Origin: Chaenocephalus aceratus
Lineage: Eukaryota; Chordata; Actinopteri; Perciformes; Channichthyidae
Assembly (NCBI GenBank): GCA_023974075.1
Contig: CM043798.1
Span: 25,298,925-25,362,924, forward strand
DNA: 64,000 nucleotides
Direction: 5' to 3'
Shown: one piece after another, positions 13,601 to 26,400 of the stretch
How the letters are laid out: each line of letters begins with the position of its first letter
How positions within the stretch are numbered: the stretch's first letter is position 1
The notes under the pieces: generated by a model
The model's database searches: none
What the model saw: only the letters and a program-made list of their open reading frames with translations
What the model was told of the DNA's origin: nothing
Position numbers and translations under genes: made by a program

Positions 13601-16600
13601 GCGATATAAATACATTCAGATTCTGTAGATGGTTTTCAAAATAAAATATTTTTGTGCTTTCTTTTCAATATGTAAGATTTCTACATTAGGTATATAGTAG
13701 TTCAGTTTCAACATCAGATGTTGTCATGGAGAAACCTCTGAAGTTGCGCCGGATGTCTTTCGAGATCTTCACAACATTATGTTAGAACTTATTTAACTTT
13801 CCCAAAAATTCAAAAGAGTTCCAATTGAATAGAGTTTACTGAAGATTCAACAAAGTACAGCAAACACGAGTCAGTTCATGAAGTGACTACCTTTAATGTC
13901 TGTGTGTATGTAGCCTACTTCTCTTTCATCCCAGTAATAGTCTAATTAGTGGAGTATCGGATGATCTCAGGTACTAGGGGAGTCTCAGGCTCTCCTTTTT
14001 TTTTATCTTGACTTTCTCCATTACGTAAGACACCATTATTTCTTCCACCCTGCTGAATCCCCCTACTCAATCAGATTTGTTTGACATGTCAATTTAGATC
14101 ATTTTTATTGAAGTTTCGGCCTGAATCATTTTTTTTTAAATGGTGGTTTGACCATGCTGTCTTTATCTGCATTGAGTTTCCAAAGATATATTTTGGAAAC
14201 ACAATGAAGGAACATAGCATCTAGCACGAGTGTGAAGTTTCTGCTTCGCAAAAGCATAATATTCTGCTTAAAGCCAGTATCCAGTAATCCTTATTACTTG
14301 TTTAATTTAAGAGATTTTCCAGGGCTTTCCAGGCACAATTCTCTCAAATTCATGGATCGAAGATGCATAGTTTCAGACAAGGTTAATAATTAAAATGCTG
14401 TATTGAAAAAACAACAACAGGAAACACGTTTAAAAATCTTGGAAAACTGAATTAAATGAATCTGAATCTTGGTACTCTCAGGGTTGAAGTACCTGAGTAG
14501 ACGGGTGAGATGGAGTTGACTTGTGCCTGCAGAAGGTTAGCGTTGGCCATCTTTAGCAGGCCAGAACACACCAGCTTGTTGCCTCCTTCCACCGCCCACA
14601 GGTTGTTCTGGGCACCAGCCAGAGACACAGCGCCTTTAACACACACACACACATTACACACATGCTCACCCACTAACACAGACAATGCCAAGTGCTATAA
14701 ACCAATTATCAGCTCCCCACACATTTTCCTGTTCTCTCGCTCCGCCAGGCCACCCTTTCCTCTCACCTTCCTTCTCTTTCTATTCTCAACTCCAATGTAT
14801 TTTCTTTTTGTCCTTTTCTCTCTTCTGACCTACATCAGTCCTAATTTCTGCAGCCTTCTAGCCTTCCACGCCACACAGCGGCGTTGGAAGAAGCTGCCCA
14901 TTCACTTTGAATGAGGTGACGTCACTTTTCGCCTAACTGCATTGTGGGAAGCAGAGCGGAGCTTTCCTGGCGTTTCAGGCTGCAAAAGTTGAGCAATGTT
15001 CAACTTTTGAAGCTTCTGAAGCTTTCGGTGGAAGCGTCAGCCTATCAAATCTTATGCCAGTACAAGCTCTAGCCAATCAAACCGCTGCTTGTGTGTCAGT
15101 GGCGGGAGATTCATGTGATTGGTTGTTGGTCGAGCTTCAGACATGCCCGCCGGCAAGCTTTTTCCAAAGCCGCTGTGTGTTCCTCTTCCCTGTCTCTCTC
15201 ACCCTCCCTCCTCTTCCCCTGCTGCTCATTTCCTCACACTCATCTGACCTACAAAGGCGGGGATGCTGACGTTCTGTCCGTAGTTGACCCTCATGACGGG
15301 CTCGATGACCTCGTCGATGAAGCGCTGCGACACACCCAGCTCCAGCAGCGAATCAGAGAGCGGCCTTCGGGTCATGTTGATGAAGCCACTCCCCCCGAGA
15401 GAGTCCAGCAGTTCCTCCACAGAGCTGAAGGCGTAGCCGTGGGCCTGGTACTTGTAGATCCTGTAGGATCCACAACAAATGGTAAGTGATCAATAATAAT
15501 AATAGACAACTGCTAAATCAGTAGACAGATGTCCTCATTCCTCTCTGTAGTTTTTTGTGCGAAACAAAAAGGCGGAGAGACGGACAGATGGAGGTGCAGT
15601 CTGGGTCACAGTTCTTCATTAACAGAGAGATGCAGAGTGACAAAGTGAAGTAGAGATCATTGAAGTGTGATGTTGGAGAATTGAAATGCAAATCTGTTCC
15701 TAGTTTACCCAAAATGACAGAGCTGCAGCAAAAGATTTGATCATAACCATATGTTACATTGTTGGGATGTTGTGCATTCATTCTACATGTGAAGTTATTG
15801 TTATTTATCATTATCTGTTATATCTATTATTCTGTTAGTGTAAAGCAACAATTAGAGGATTCATCAGTTACTGAATGTACAAAAAAAATAGTCGGCAACT
15901 GTTTTTTTATGATTAATTGATTGTCAAAGAAAAAAGTATTCATGAAAACATGTCAAAAAATGCTGGGTTAGCTTTCTCTATTAAAAAGCTTATTTAAAAA
16001 AATATTTTTCAGGGGTTTGTGGAAAAAAAACAAGACATTTTAACACATCACATTGGATTTTGATGATTTTGGAGTGTAATTCTCACATTTCTTTGACAAT
16101 GTAGACCAAATGATCAATTCATCTAGAAAAGCTTATAATGAATCAATTAGAAAAACTAATAGTTAGTCGCAGCTCTAGATAGAGTGAAAACAAGGGTGGC
16201 AATGACAACGTTTTAAATAGTTTACATACTGTACATTTGCTTGGCATCATCAAACAATCAGCTCCATGTTATTCTGGACTCCAGAAATATGAAGTAGTCT
16301 AGGCAGATCATTCAGGTGCAGGTTTATGTAAGCTAAAGTGTACCTTCAGACACATGACGGATATCTACAACAACAGGTCTGACCCATGAGCACACATCAG
16401 GGTTCAGCTGCACCACAGCTACATCCTGTCAAGCAAGCAGGGCATTAATATGTCAGCCTCACCTCATAAATTTCTCCATAATTTCCTCCACCCACATCTG
16501 AAGGCGTATGAAACTGATGCCGTAGCGCCACCACAGCCGGAACAGGTCCAGCAGGTACCAATCGGTCTCCTCCAGGATCATCTCCTCGCCGTTAAACACC

Positions 16601-19180
16601 GCCGTCTTTCCCGCCACGCTGCGGCGATACTTTAAACCTTGAGGGGTGGAGAGGGGAGTACATAAAAGGGCAAAAACAGTAACACACAGGGAGGAATTTA
16701 ATAAAGAGTGTTTGGAAACAAAGGACATTTCATATTAAATGTAAAAATGTCTCCCTTTGTATTTTATAAACAGGGATTTGACTTATCTACATAAACTGCA
16801 GCAAGATGAAAACAGTCATGTGGCTTGTATATCATTTCAAGGCACTGAATACTGGATGACGGTTAACAAGCTGCTTATTAAACTCAAACCATAAACCCTT
16901 CTGGTCTAATGGTCGCTCTTCCTGCTCAGTTTACATCTGCTGGAGGCACAAAATAATCTGATCAAGCTAAACACTTATCTTAAAGGTGGGGTAGGTACAT
17001 TTGAGAAACAGTCATCTGTGGAAGCCGTAGTGCTGTAAAAAGCACGACCAATCATCTGAGCCTGCCCGGCTAAAATAACTGGATGGCCTACCTGCCTGTC
17101 AGCCTTCCATCTGTGCACAAACTTATCTCGTGCCCTCATTGGTCATGTGCGCATATGTGTGTGTTGGAGGAGGGGCTCTGTAAGGAAGTGGCAGATTTCT
17201 TCCGGCTGTGTATTTTCAAATTCTAGCGCACTCGAGCTGGTTTCTCCAAAATTACCTACCCCACCTTTAATCACTATTAGAAAGGACTACTGTCTTCTAT
17301 GAAAGTGTTTTTCATTTTGACTAGGAAACACATTTTCTTCGCTTTTAAACTTGAACACGTCTGTTCCACAGTCACCTTATTTTAGGTCTTATTTTAGCTC
17401 CATTTGACTATTTATTATGCAACAATGCATCCTTTGTTAAAAATAATTAATGAATTAATGCTACACAGTCACATACACCTCTCGTCCTAAAACTTGTATG
17501 CGTGTATCCTTGTCTGTGGGTCAATGAAGCTGTGTGTGTACAAACCTAGCTGTTTGACAAACTCCTGCATATGGAGGTTGAGGGAGTGAATGATGGATCC
17601 TCCAGACTCGTAGTCTTTGTAATTGACGGTTACGGTGGCGAGACGACCTCCGACCTCTCCCTTCTCGAACACGTCCACCTGGACCTCAGGGCCAAAGTGC
17701 TGCCGCAGGAAATGTGCTGTGGCACTGCCGCCTATCCCCGCCCCGACCACCGCTGGAGGATCAGAGCCAACAGCAGAGAAGAAATTTAGAATTAAAGTGT
17801 GTCATACAACTATTGAACTGATAATACCTGAATTAATTGTATGAGTGCATGGCATTAGGCTGTTCAAAGGCATGATAACACATATGTGTCTCAAATGAAT
17901 GATAAAATAAACTAATCACTATTGAGGGTTTTAAAGTAATATTTCTTGTTTTTAGCAGCTTTTATTGTTCATGATGTCTTTCTGCTGGAATGAGGAGAGT
18001 ACATGAGAAACAATAGGGTGTTTGATGCAGTGATGGCGTAATGTTTTATTGGCAAGTAGACAGATCAGCTGTTATTTCTCCCACTGGAAAATTCCAGTGC
18101 AGGGTTTACAAGGACCTTAAAATTATTCTCCTTCATGCTGGCGTTACTGATGCAGAGAATAGACTTTCATTGGACCAAATTATTGTTCTTCCTTTTTTAT
18201 ATTTACTTTTTATTCCTATTTTGCTTAAACAATCAAATAATTATTCATTTAATAATCAATGAAAAATAAAACTAATCTTTAACAATTTTTTTACAAAAAA
18301 ATTCTCTCTAATATGAGAGTCACTTTTTTCTGTTGTATATCATTGTACAAATAGAATATTTGTATGTAAACTGCTGATGGGACAATACAACTAAATTGTA
18401 TAAATACTTTAAAGTCCCAATTCATGTTGCAACTCCTCATCCATTACAGGTGTTGCCTTTCCTTTAAAGTTATGGCTACGCTTGGTTACTTTGAGACTTG
18501 ACCTGACTTTAGGTGCAATATAAACTTTTTTCCTAAAACTCTAAGCAGTTGCAAAAAAATGTTTACAGTGCAAACCAAGAGGATTTGATGCCATTGCCTA
18601 TAAAACACCTTTATTTCCAGCCAAGTAGCACCCTCTATTGATAGGTATGTTTTGGTGAACTGTGATGATGGCAGGTGAAGAAGGGGTTGTGTAATTACGA
18701 GAGGAAGTAGGGGGGGGGGGCTTGAACTCATAAGGTTCATCTTTCTCTAACTTAGTCTTAACAGTCTTTAAAGACTTTATTTTATGTTGACTAAACAAAG
18801 CCTCTTTTTCATAACTGGATCTGACATTGTCTGTTTATGTATATTAAACACCTTGTTTGTCATTGAAATGTTAATATAGCTATAGGATCAAACATGATCT
18901 ACCAAGCTACCTACAGATGTAGACTAGCTACACTAACTTTATTGTACGCATGTATATCTAATAACCGTACGACTCATATATCTCGTTTAGACTAGCATGT
19001 AACCCTCCCAATGCAGCTAACATTAGCTCAATTCAACGGATGCTATGATGTTTAACACATTACTTTCTTGCCTATTTTAGAAGGCGGAGCTCCGTCCACA
19101 TGGTCGGATCCCGCCGGGTCTCCGACAGCGGAGCAGGCGGACAGCAGGACGAGGATCAGCGGGAGCAGAGGGCCGTCCAT
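10678..19180 (-). CDS. pcyox1l: prenylcysteine oxidase 1-like protein (PCYOX1L), 7 exons, 501 aa
   Basis: Coding exons in transcript order: 19072-19180, 17546-17752, 16463-16637, 15249-15460, 14493-14633, 12357-12768, 10678-10927. Phases join without a break to a stop at 10678-10680. The product starts with a hydrophobic signal peptide (residues about 1-20), then a Rossmann FAD-binding motif VGAGIGGS (about 39-46) and [11 protein letters not shown]. Family members are FAD thioether oxidases; PCYOX1 degrades prenylcysteines in lysosomes, while the L paralogue is less well defined. PCYOX1L rather than PCYOX1 is indicated by [35 protein letters not shown] and the C-terminus DQKDLMH..KTEL. The start at 19180 was chosen because it gives a normal signal peptide; an in-frame ATG at 19252 would add 24 residues. 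Exon 1 ends at a GC donor (ATAG|GCAAGA), which is needed to keep frame. Intron 6 carries nested transposons. The next gene upstream, tcerg1, is on the same strand. Confidence 0.93.
10982..11609. mobile_element. Tc1/mariner-like non-autonomous element with TA flanks
   Basis: Terminal inverted repeats begin CACTGAACAAAAATATAAA and end in the exact complement, TTTATATTTTTGTTCAGTG. Both sides are flanked by TA (10980-10981 and 11610-11611), as for Tc1/mariner insertions. These termini match a Tc1-like family I recall from many fish genomes. The interior has no transposase and holds an inverted repeat with telomere-like runs. Confidence 0.75.
11301..11500. repeat. internal hairpin with telomere-like arms
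   Basis: Arm 11301-11375 (CCAGGCAGTATCTGG, GGGGTAGGGTTAGGG, GTGAATCGAGTGGCC) is mirrored by 11432-11500 (GGCCACTCGATTCAC, CCCTAACCCTAACCC, CCAGATACTGCCTGG). A loop of about 56 bp separates them. TTAGGG/CCCTAA-like units make up the middle of each arm. Confidence 0.85.
13084..13607 (+). mobile_element. LINE 3'-end fragment, L2/CR1-like
   Basis: In pcyox1l intron 5. The block GGGAGAAGGATCCCTCCTC followed by CCTGAGGTTTCTCCC, and the terminus GGGCTATATAAATAAAC plus TGATTGATTGATTGAT, are recurrent features of fish LINE 3' regions that I recognise. The upstream boundary is uncertain. The overlapping open frames have no protein similarity I can name. Confidence 0.5.
14880..15170. repeat. probable dispersed repeat with CRE palindrome and hairpin
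   Basis: Part of pcyox1l intron 4. It contains GTGACGTCAC (14916-14925, a perfect CRE palindrome) and a small hairpin at 14984-15008 (AAAAGTTGA, loop, TCAACTTTT). Its composition is more GC-rich than the surrounding intron. I suspect a Harbinger-type MITE but cannot define ends. Confidence 0.3.
16981..17270. mobile_element. 290-bp MITE in pcyox1l intron 2
   Basis: Ends are TAAAGGTGGGGTAGGTA and TACCTACCCCACCTTTAA, an almost perfect terminal inverted repeat. No coding capacity. The termini are typical of an abundant teleost MITE. Superfamily not assigned. Confidence 0.8.
19070..19071 (-). other. GC splice donor of pcyox1l intron 1
   Basis: The exon 1/intron 1 junction reads ATAG|GCAAGA on the coding strand. 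Using it joins codons K-I-(G+CG=A)-V-V-G and restores the Rossmann start. The nearby GTAATG would leave exon 2 in the wrong frame. GC donors with a strong AGGCAAG context are the main non-canonical class in vertebrates. Confidence 0.75.
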
Positions 19181-19459
19181 AGCGGCTCCGGAGCTGAGAT
19201 ACACGGGAGGAGAGGAGGCGAGGAGCGGATACGGAGCAGCGACAGTTAACACATCAGGGTCAACGTTAGCTCCGAATAGGTTTTATCTTTCCTTTACACC
19301 AATAGTTTGTTTAGAATCAGACAGTGTACATTTCTCTTTGTGGCTAAATAAGCTTTAAATGTGATAGTGCACAAAAGATGGCTTTATCATTGTCATGACG
19401 ATGCAGATCCATTCTCCAATAAACGGACGCTTATATGTCTATGCTTATACCCACGTACG

Positions 19460-19500
19460 GAAATATCACGTGATCCGAAAATGGCTTATTTCGACCAATC
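19460..19500. promoter_or_regulatory. E-box plus CCAAT upstream of pcyox1l
   Basis: About 285-320 bp upstream of the start codon are the palindrome ATCACGTGAT (19465-19474) and a CCAAT motif (19495-19499). TCACGTGA is the core of the CLEAR element bound by TFEB/TFE3 at lysosomal genes, which would suit a PCYOX-family gene. Regulation is inferred from motif match only. Confidence 0.35.
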
Positions 19501-19877
19501 ACAGCCAGGCATAGTAACTCCGCAGCAGACAATTGAGTGACGTACTTCACGTAATGTTACTGCAACAACATGGTTTTATAACGCAGCGTTGACACAGGAT
19601 TGGAAAATGTAAAAGTATGATGTGTTTCATAGACAGCATCAAATCTTTACAACAGTAAAATGCAGCAGTATTTTTAATCCTACATAATTTATAATAATAC
19701 ACTAAGGACAATTTAAGCAACATTTGTTGTTAATATACACATTATAATTAAGGAAAGAACTTGAATGCATAATATTGACTTCTAGTGGAACAATTTCTGT
19801 GTCTGAAGACCCAAGATAATATGCAACGAAAACAGAAAATCAGGACAATAAATTGAAAAAAAACAGTGGAAGTTGCC

Positions 19878-19883
19878 TTTATT
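19878..19883 (-). terminator. candidate tcerg1 polyadenylation signal
   Basis: AATAAA on the minus strand about 555 nt past the tcerg1 stop codon. It is a reasonable 3' end for the gene and lies about 700 bp before the pcyox1l start codon. Confidence 0.45.
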
Positions 19884-20436
19884 TCATTCAACAGAGAAAT
19901 TGCTGCAACATCGGAGTAAACCACTGAGCAGAAACTAACATTCACACTGAGCTGCTGAAACAACGACTGGCAAAGTGGAGCAGTAAGGCTTAAGGACGCC
20001 TCAGTCACATGCACACACACGCACTCACCACACAGACGCGCACACTCACTCATTCTCACTCGCACTAATTTTCCTTTACATCCGTTATCTTACACCTCTC
20101 TGTGGCTGCTTGTGCAGCAGCCTTATCAGTATTCCTCTCCCTCTAATGTGGTCAGCCAGAGACGAGGGCTCAAGGGTCACCTTCAGATCAGGTGACCTCA
20201 GTTTCCTGCCTTAGCTGCAGGGCAATTTCAGGGCTAAGAGGTGACATTACACAGAGACCTTAACCGTTCATCTCTATGGTACATCTCCAAGCGACATGAG
20301 CCCCAGCCATAACACTGTGAGGCCAACCGTGGGCCTGAAGGGCGGGGAGATCAGGGGGGAGTTCAGGGGAGATCATGCTCTGGCCAAAGGGAAGGCGAGG
20401 AGGAATAGGACCCGGCCAAGAAGATGATGTGATTGG

Positions 20437-23400
20437 TCACTTGGTGGAGCGTCGGGTGGGCTCAGAGGCAGTAGGGGGAGGAGGCGGGCCACGGCGGTCC
20501 AGGTCTTCGATGTAGAACATGACGAGTTTCCTGCGCTCCTCGGGTACACACTCCAGCACAAGGTACCGCTTATCGTTCTGAAGAACTTTCTCCACATCCT
20601 TCAGGTGCTGCTCTGACTCCTGGATCAGCTTTCTCGACCTGAGGGAGGAGAGGAGGTGAGACATGGGTAAGGCACAGAATGGTCATACTATCCTCTGTGA
20701 GATTCAAGGACAACAACTGCTGTTCTGATTTAAAGGGGACCTATCATGCAAAATGCATTTGTTGATGTCTTTTATACATAAATATGTGTCCCCGGTGTGT
20801 CAGGGAACTCACGCAGCATCAGAAAATAAAACCTTCTCTCTTTTCCTCCGTACCCACATCTCTAAAAACGGGGGGTCCAACGGAGCTGATCCAGATTTGC
20901 GTCCGATATGACGTAATATCGGAAATGTGGACCCACAGCACTATCATAAACGTTGCCATCAGAAACAATGCCTGACTGTTTTGGACGGTGTTGACATTAG
21001 CATCGCTAACACTCAGAGCTAACCTGTACTGGAGAGCATGTGTGTGAAGAAGCAGGAAATAAAAAGGAACTCACCTTGTGGTATAACCGGCAAGAGAGAA
21101 AGCCTTTGAGCTCCATACTGTTTCAGAGAGAATCCATGATAATCCACGATATGGCGTTTCATCACGGCAGTATTTAGTTTAGACAGTAGCTGCCGGGTCG
21201 CATGAGCTCAGCCCCCTCCTTTTTTATTTTTTATCAATTTTTAAAGCTTTATACCCAAAATCAGCACTTTTGAAAATAGAGGGATATGAGGCATGGCTAG
21301 AATCGGTGATCTGTTTGGTATTTTGAGCAAAACACTTCATAGACATGTTTTTTATATATCTGAGACCTATGATAGGTGCACTTTAAGTTAAAGTCTCTCC
21401 TTTAGAAACAATTTCGTATAGTGAGACTTTGCTAAACTACACAATTATTTGAAATATTTGGATTGGCTAACGGTAAAAGAAAAAATGTACACAGTCTATA
21501 AGTAACACAATATTTGTATCACCATCACATCGTGTCATCTACATGTCTGCAGCTTATCTTGACTTGCCTCCAAAGTTACTTCTCAGAATTTTACAATACT
21601 TACAAAAGTTCAAAAATAAAGAGAAACGATACATTTGTTTATTAATAGAAACCACTTCTAAGGGAATGAAAACATGATGAACTATGATAAGTGGAGTTCC
21701 TAAATACTTTTATTGTACAAGACTAAAATATTCAAAGGCTTTATTTCATTTGCACAATAGCTACAGCATAGTTTTGGCAATGAAAATCTTAAGTCCTAGG
21801 CTCTTTTACAAATGTAACATAGATAGAGTTCTCTTCTGTCATTGTCTTTCAAACTACGCTGACATTGAGGAAATAGAAGTTGTAATAATTGAAATCATCT
21901 TCTTTTGGGGCCAAAAACTATTTCAAATGTAGACAATACATTTGATGTAATGCATGTCCAACTAAATATTTTTAATATTCTTAGAGACACTGTTTTCATT
22001 TTGCACATCTCGTATGTAGGAGAAAGTGTACTGACCTGTATGTGATGAACTTCGTCTCCTTCAGCAGAGTTCTGAAGTCAGCTTTGGCTGTGATGTACTT
22101 GTCTTTGATGTAGTCTTCAAACTCCCGCTGTCTCTTCTGCAAACACAGATTAAACACATCAGACATCAAAACTCACATAAATCACACCATTACAGGTTTA
22201 GGACATAAATATCAACCTCTCTGTTGATCAATTCAGAGCTGGGGTTTGGATTTGATGAACAATGACAGGAAGAGTTTGATATTTTCTACTTTCTTATCGT
22301 GCAGTGTAACTACAGAGTGACCTGTCACTAGATTCAAAACACTCCAGTATATTTTGTAATTGTTGTCAAGTGACTGTTATATTTCCATTTAAGAATTCAA
22401 GAAGCATAGTAACGTAAGTCTTACTCTGTCACTGGAGGAGAATTTAATACAGCGAGGGTCCTCCTTGATAATCTTCTTCACCTCCTTCCATGTGGTTGTC
22501 AGTGTGATCTACAACACAAACAAATTAATGATATATTACATATAATAACAATATACATTTTTTTCACTGGTAATATTTGCTCATTAAAGAAGACAAGTTT
22601 GATTGCTGTTGGCACCTTTTTACTCCTCACCATGCTGGTCTCATCTAGTAGCTGCCGGAAATGTTCTTTCTTTTTCTTGGCCAGTGCTTCTACGTGTTCG
22701 TTAAACAGCTTCTCCTTCTCCTCTCGCTCCAGCAGTGACGCCGACTCCCAGCGATGGTCTTTCCGCAGATTCCGACGTGTGTCTGACCATGCTGCATCTG
22801 AAGATCGTACCTTAAGAAGGATTACAAAAACACTATTAATGCAAGTAAATACTTGTTGGCTTATGTTTTATACTGAATTTGAAACAAATATTTTTAAATT
22901 GGAAAACTCCTTTCTGGGCTTCTACATCAAACATCCAAACATATTAAAACAAAATACTTAATTGGAATAGTGGCGCTGCAATTTAAAATGGCTTAAGCAC
23001 CCCCTTTTTTATATCTCTAATAAAGAACAAACCATGCTCTGTTATCTTTATTTACATTTTGAAATGCTGAAAACATGGATAATTCTATAAATATATATAT
23101 TTAAAAAGATTATTGTACACTGCTGCTGTGATTCCAAATAAAGTGAACTATTTTAATAAAAAATAAAGTGGGTATTGTGCTCCTGCAAACAGACTTTAGA
23201 AAGTGATCTTAAAGATTCTATATCTTCGGCCAATCTATTTTTCTTAGAAGATCACGATATATGATGATGCACATAGATTAGTAATTACAAACAATTATCA
23301 TTTGATTAATATATTCTAAACACATTAAAGCCACTTTCATGAGGAAATAAAAAAGCTGCAGGGCCTCTCACCATATCAGACATGAGCGCTTTGAAATGCT

Positions 23401-26400
23401 GGATGGCCTCCTCCCTCTTGTGCTGCTCCCTCTCCCGGTCGATCTCTTTGGTCTGCTCTGAGCGAGCTTTCTGCACCTCCCGCTCCCTCTCTCTGAGGCT
23501 GACCTCGATACGAGCCTGCCGCTCCAACTCTCGCTCCTTATCCACGTCCACGCACTGTGGAGGAGAAACACGTGTCAGATCTGTTTGTCAGGTGATGTAG
23601 ACAATGAGAACTATGCCTCGAAATAGAATTGTAGACCGGGTTCATACACTTTTTCACCAATGATTTTCAATGACTTCTCCGTGACCTTTACCTAATTTTC
23701 CATGACCAAAAAAATAAAGACTCTTTCTCAGCGGTACCACAGAAAATGGTTTATTATAACATGGAACAGGAAAATAAGGTCTGCATATGAAACATGTTGT
23801 AAAACAAATAACTTACAGTATTTATTATCATTATAGTATTACTATTTTGGAGATTAGATAAAATATAAATTATATTTGATGCAACTTTGGTTACATTTCC
23901 AAAAATAAAAATATTGTTTTCCATAACTTTTCCAGGGCCTGGAATTAGCATTTTGAAATGTCCATGACTTTTCCAGGTTTTTAATGACGGTATGAACCCT
24001 GTGGAGACTACCTGTCAATCACACGTACTTAGTGTAGCAGTTATTTTCCACACAGAAAAGCCATGCTCCTACCTTGGCTTGTTTGTCCATGTACTGTTTG
24101 AACAGTTCTTCTCGGAGTGCAGAGCTCTCCACACCCTTGTATCGTGGGTCAGTTTCGAGCCTCTCTTTTAATTTGCTCCACCGCTGGCCTCCCTCTATGT
24201 GCTGCTCACTTAGGAGATCGAAGAAGTCTAGCTTCACCTGCGAGCACACACAAACACACAAGAAATTAGGAATCTCTCAGACAACAAATGATCAGCAGGA
24301 GGGCAGAGCCCCGGCAGATAGACCTGTAGGTTTTATGTTTGTAATCAATTGACCCCTTTCACCTTAAAGAATGATTAATATGACCCTGATATAAATGTGA
24401 GCGAGTGATACCTTCTCTCCTCTGGACTTGGAGTCCTCTTTCTCTCTCTTCCTCAGAGCAGTGATGAACTCGACGAAGATGGCCTCCCTGTCCTTCATCT
24501 TCTCTATGGTCTTAAACCGCGGGTCCCGGCCGTGTTTTACTGCAAATTCACTAAACGTTGTTCTGTAAAGATAGGAAAATAAATCAGTGTCAACTTGTGT
24601 CAACAGTTTAAATAATTTCTTTGAATAATCTCTTCTCAACTAAATATCAAGTTATTACTAACTACTAATAATATATCAGGATGTGAAATATTGCTGGTAT
24701 TCACCAAAACAGCAGAAATGGTTTAACTACTGTTTAAAAGTCACATATACGTGGTACTTTTTACTCATGCTTATAAACAGAAACACAACAATCTGAAGAC
24801 TTATTCTTACAAAATAGTAATGTTGCAATAAGGTTGAAAGTAACTTATCAATACTTACTTTAAAAATACAAAAATACCTTGGTGTGAACTTTGCCTCCTC
24901 CATCATCCTCCTGAACTCGTCTTTGGCCTGCATCAGCTTGTTCTTCTTCTCCTTCCTCTCCTCCTCCGCTCGCGTCTTCACATACTGATCAAACACCTGA
25001 AGTGGATATAATCACAAAGCTATGACTAAAGAAGCCGATTCATGACACAATGCTGTGAGTGACAGGGAGGGGAGGGAGAAAAAGGCATCAGAAAAGGAAA
25101 TGAACCGAACCTGTTTCCTCTCTTTTGGGTTGAGCAGAAGGTAGCGAGGGTCAAACACAATCTTGTGAAGCTCTTTGTCCCAAGTGGAGAATGCAGACAC
25201 CTACAGGTCATACGGACAACGCTGGCATTAGGGTCAAAGGAAATATTGTCTGCCTCCAGAGAAGAAAAAAAAATAAAAAAAATAAACCAAACACTTGAAA
25301 CAATGATATGTGACCCACTCTATCGAAATCAGTCAGAAGTCGCAACGACTCATTTCAAAATAAACGTGGATTTGCGTAAAAAAAATAGTTGTTCGGGTGT
25401 TTTGTTTGATTTTAAATAAACAAAGTCTTGGCTTTCAGAATATCAAACTTGTTTTGGCAAATTCAGATGATAAATACAACTTTGAAACGTAACGGCATAA
25501 TTACAAGCGGAGAACGGAGTAACTTGACGTCACAGCAGGCATAACAACAGCCGGTGTTTCCAAAAATACACAAACACACACACACACACACACGCACACA
25601 CACACTTCCCCCAGACCGGTAATCCAAACGAAAATATTTCCCCTCCGTACTACTTTGATAATTTGCTCCGCTAATAATCAATCAGATCAATGGATTCCTT
25701 TTTCTCAAAATGATGACTCGGTGACAGTCATTATATAATGTGACATATTTTACTTAATATTTGGAGTACAACAACAATCATGATATCATTAGAAAGCTAT
25801 GAATCTCCTCTTCCCAACAGTGTATACAACTCAAAATGTGTCTTCGGGTCAATGCGACTGATTTCGATAAAGCAGGTCACATATGAAAGACTTGTGTTAC
25901 CCCTCTCTCCAGCAGCATCTCTCTGAACTGGGTCATCCGGGCCTCTAGCGGGACGACGGCTCGCTCTCTGGCAGCTCTGAGCTCGGCCTCCATCGCTGCT
26001 TCCTTCTCAGAGTCCGCCTCCTTCACCTCCTCCTTCCTGTGAGGGCAAACAAAGACTTGCATTAGAGCAATAACTTCCCACATCATATTACAACTCATAT
26101 ATCAAAGTTGTGACAGTAAAGAAGTCAACATTTGAATAGGTTTGCAAGGACGTTAAAAACATTCCTGATTATGGCCACAAGTATTAAAATGCATGCTTTC
26201 TAAAAACAGTTGGTCCATGTAACTTCAATAGACTATTGAAAACCATCAGGTAAGGGCAGTCGGGTATGACTTACTTCCTCTTTTTGGCTTTGGTGGGCTC
26301 CTCATCCTGATTCTCTTCAGTAGCGATGGCTAATTCTGGCTCCTCCTTATTGACACCTGGGACTGAACACGCAGACATCATATAAATACTTCATCAACTG

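Noticed and set aside
10678..19180. Assignment to PCYOX1 rather than PCYOX1L
   Set aside because: Diagnostic stretches ([31 protein letters not shown]) and the 5q-type gene neighbourhood favour PCYOX1L.
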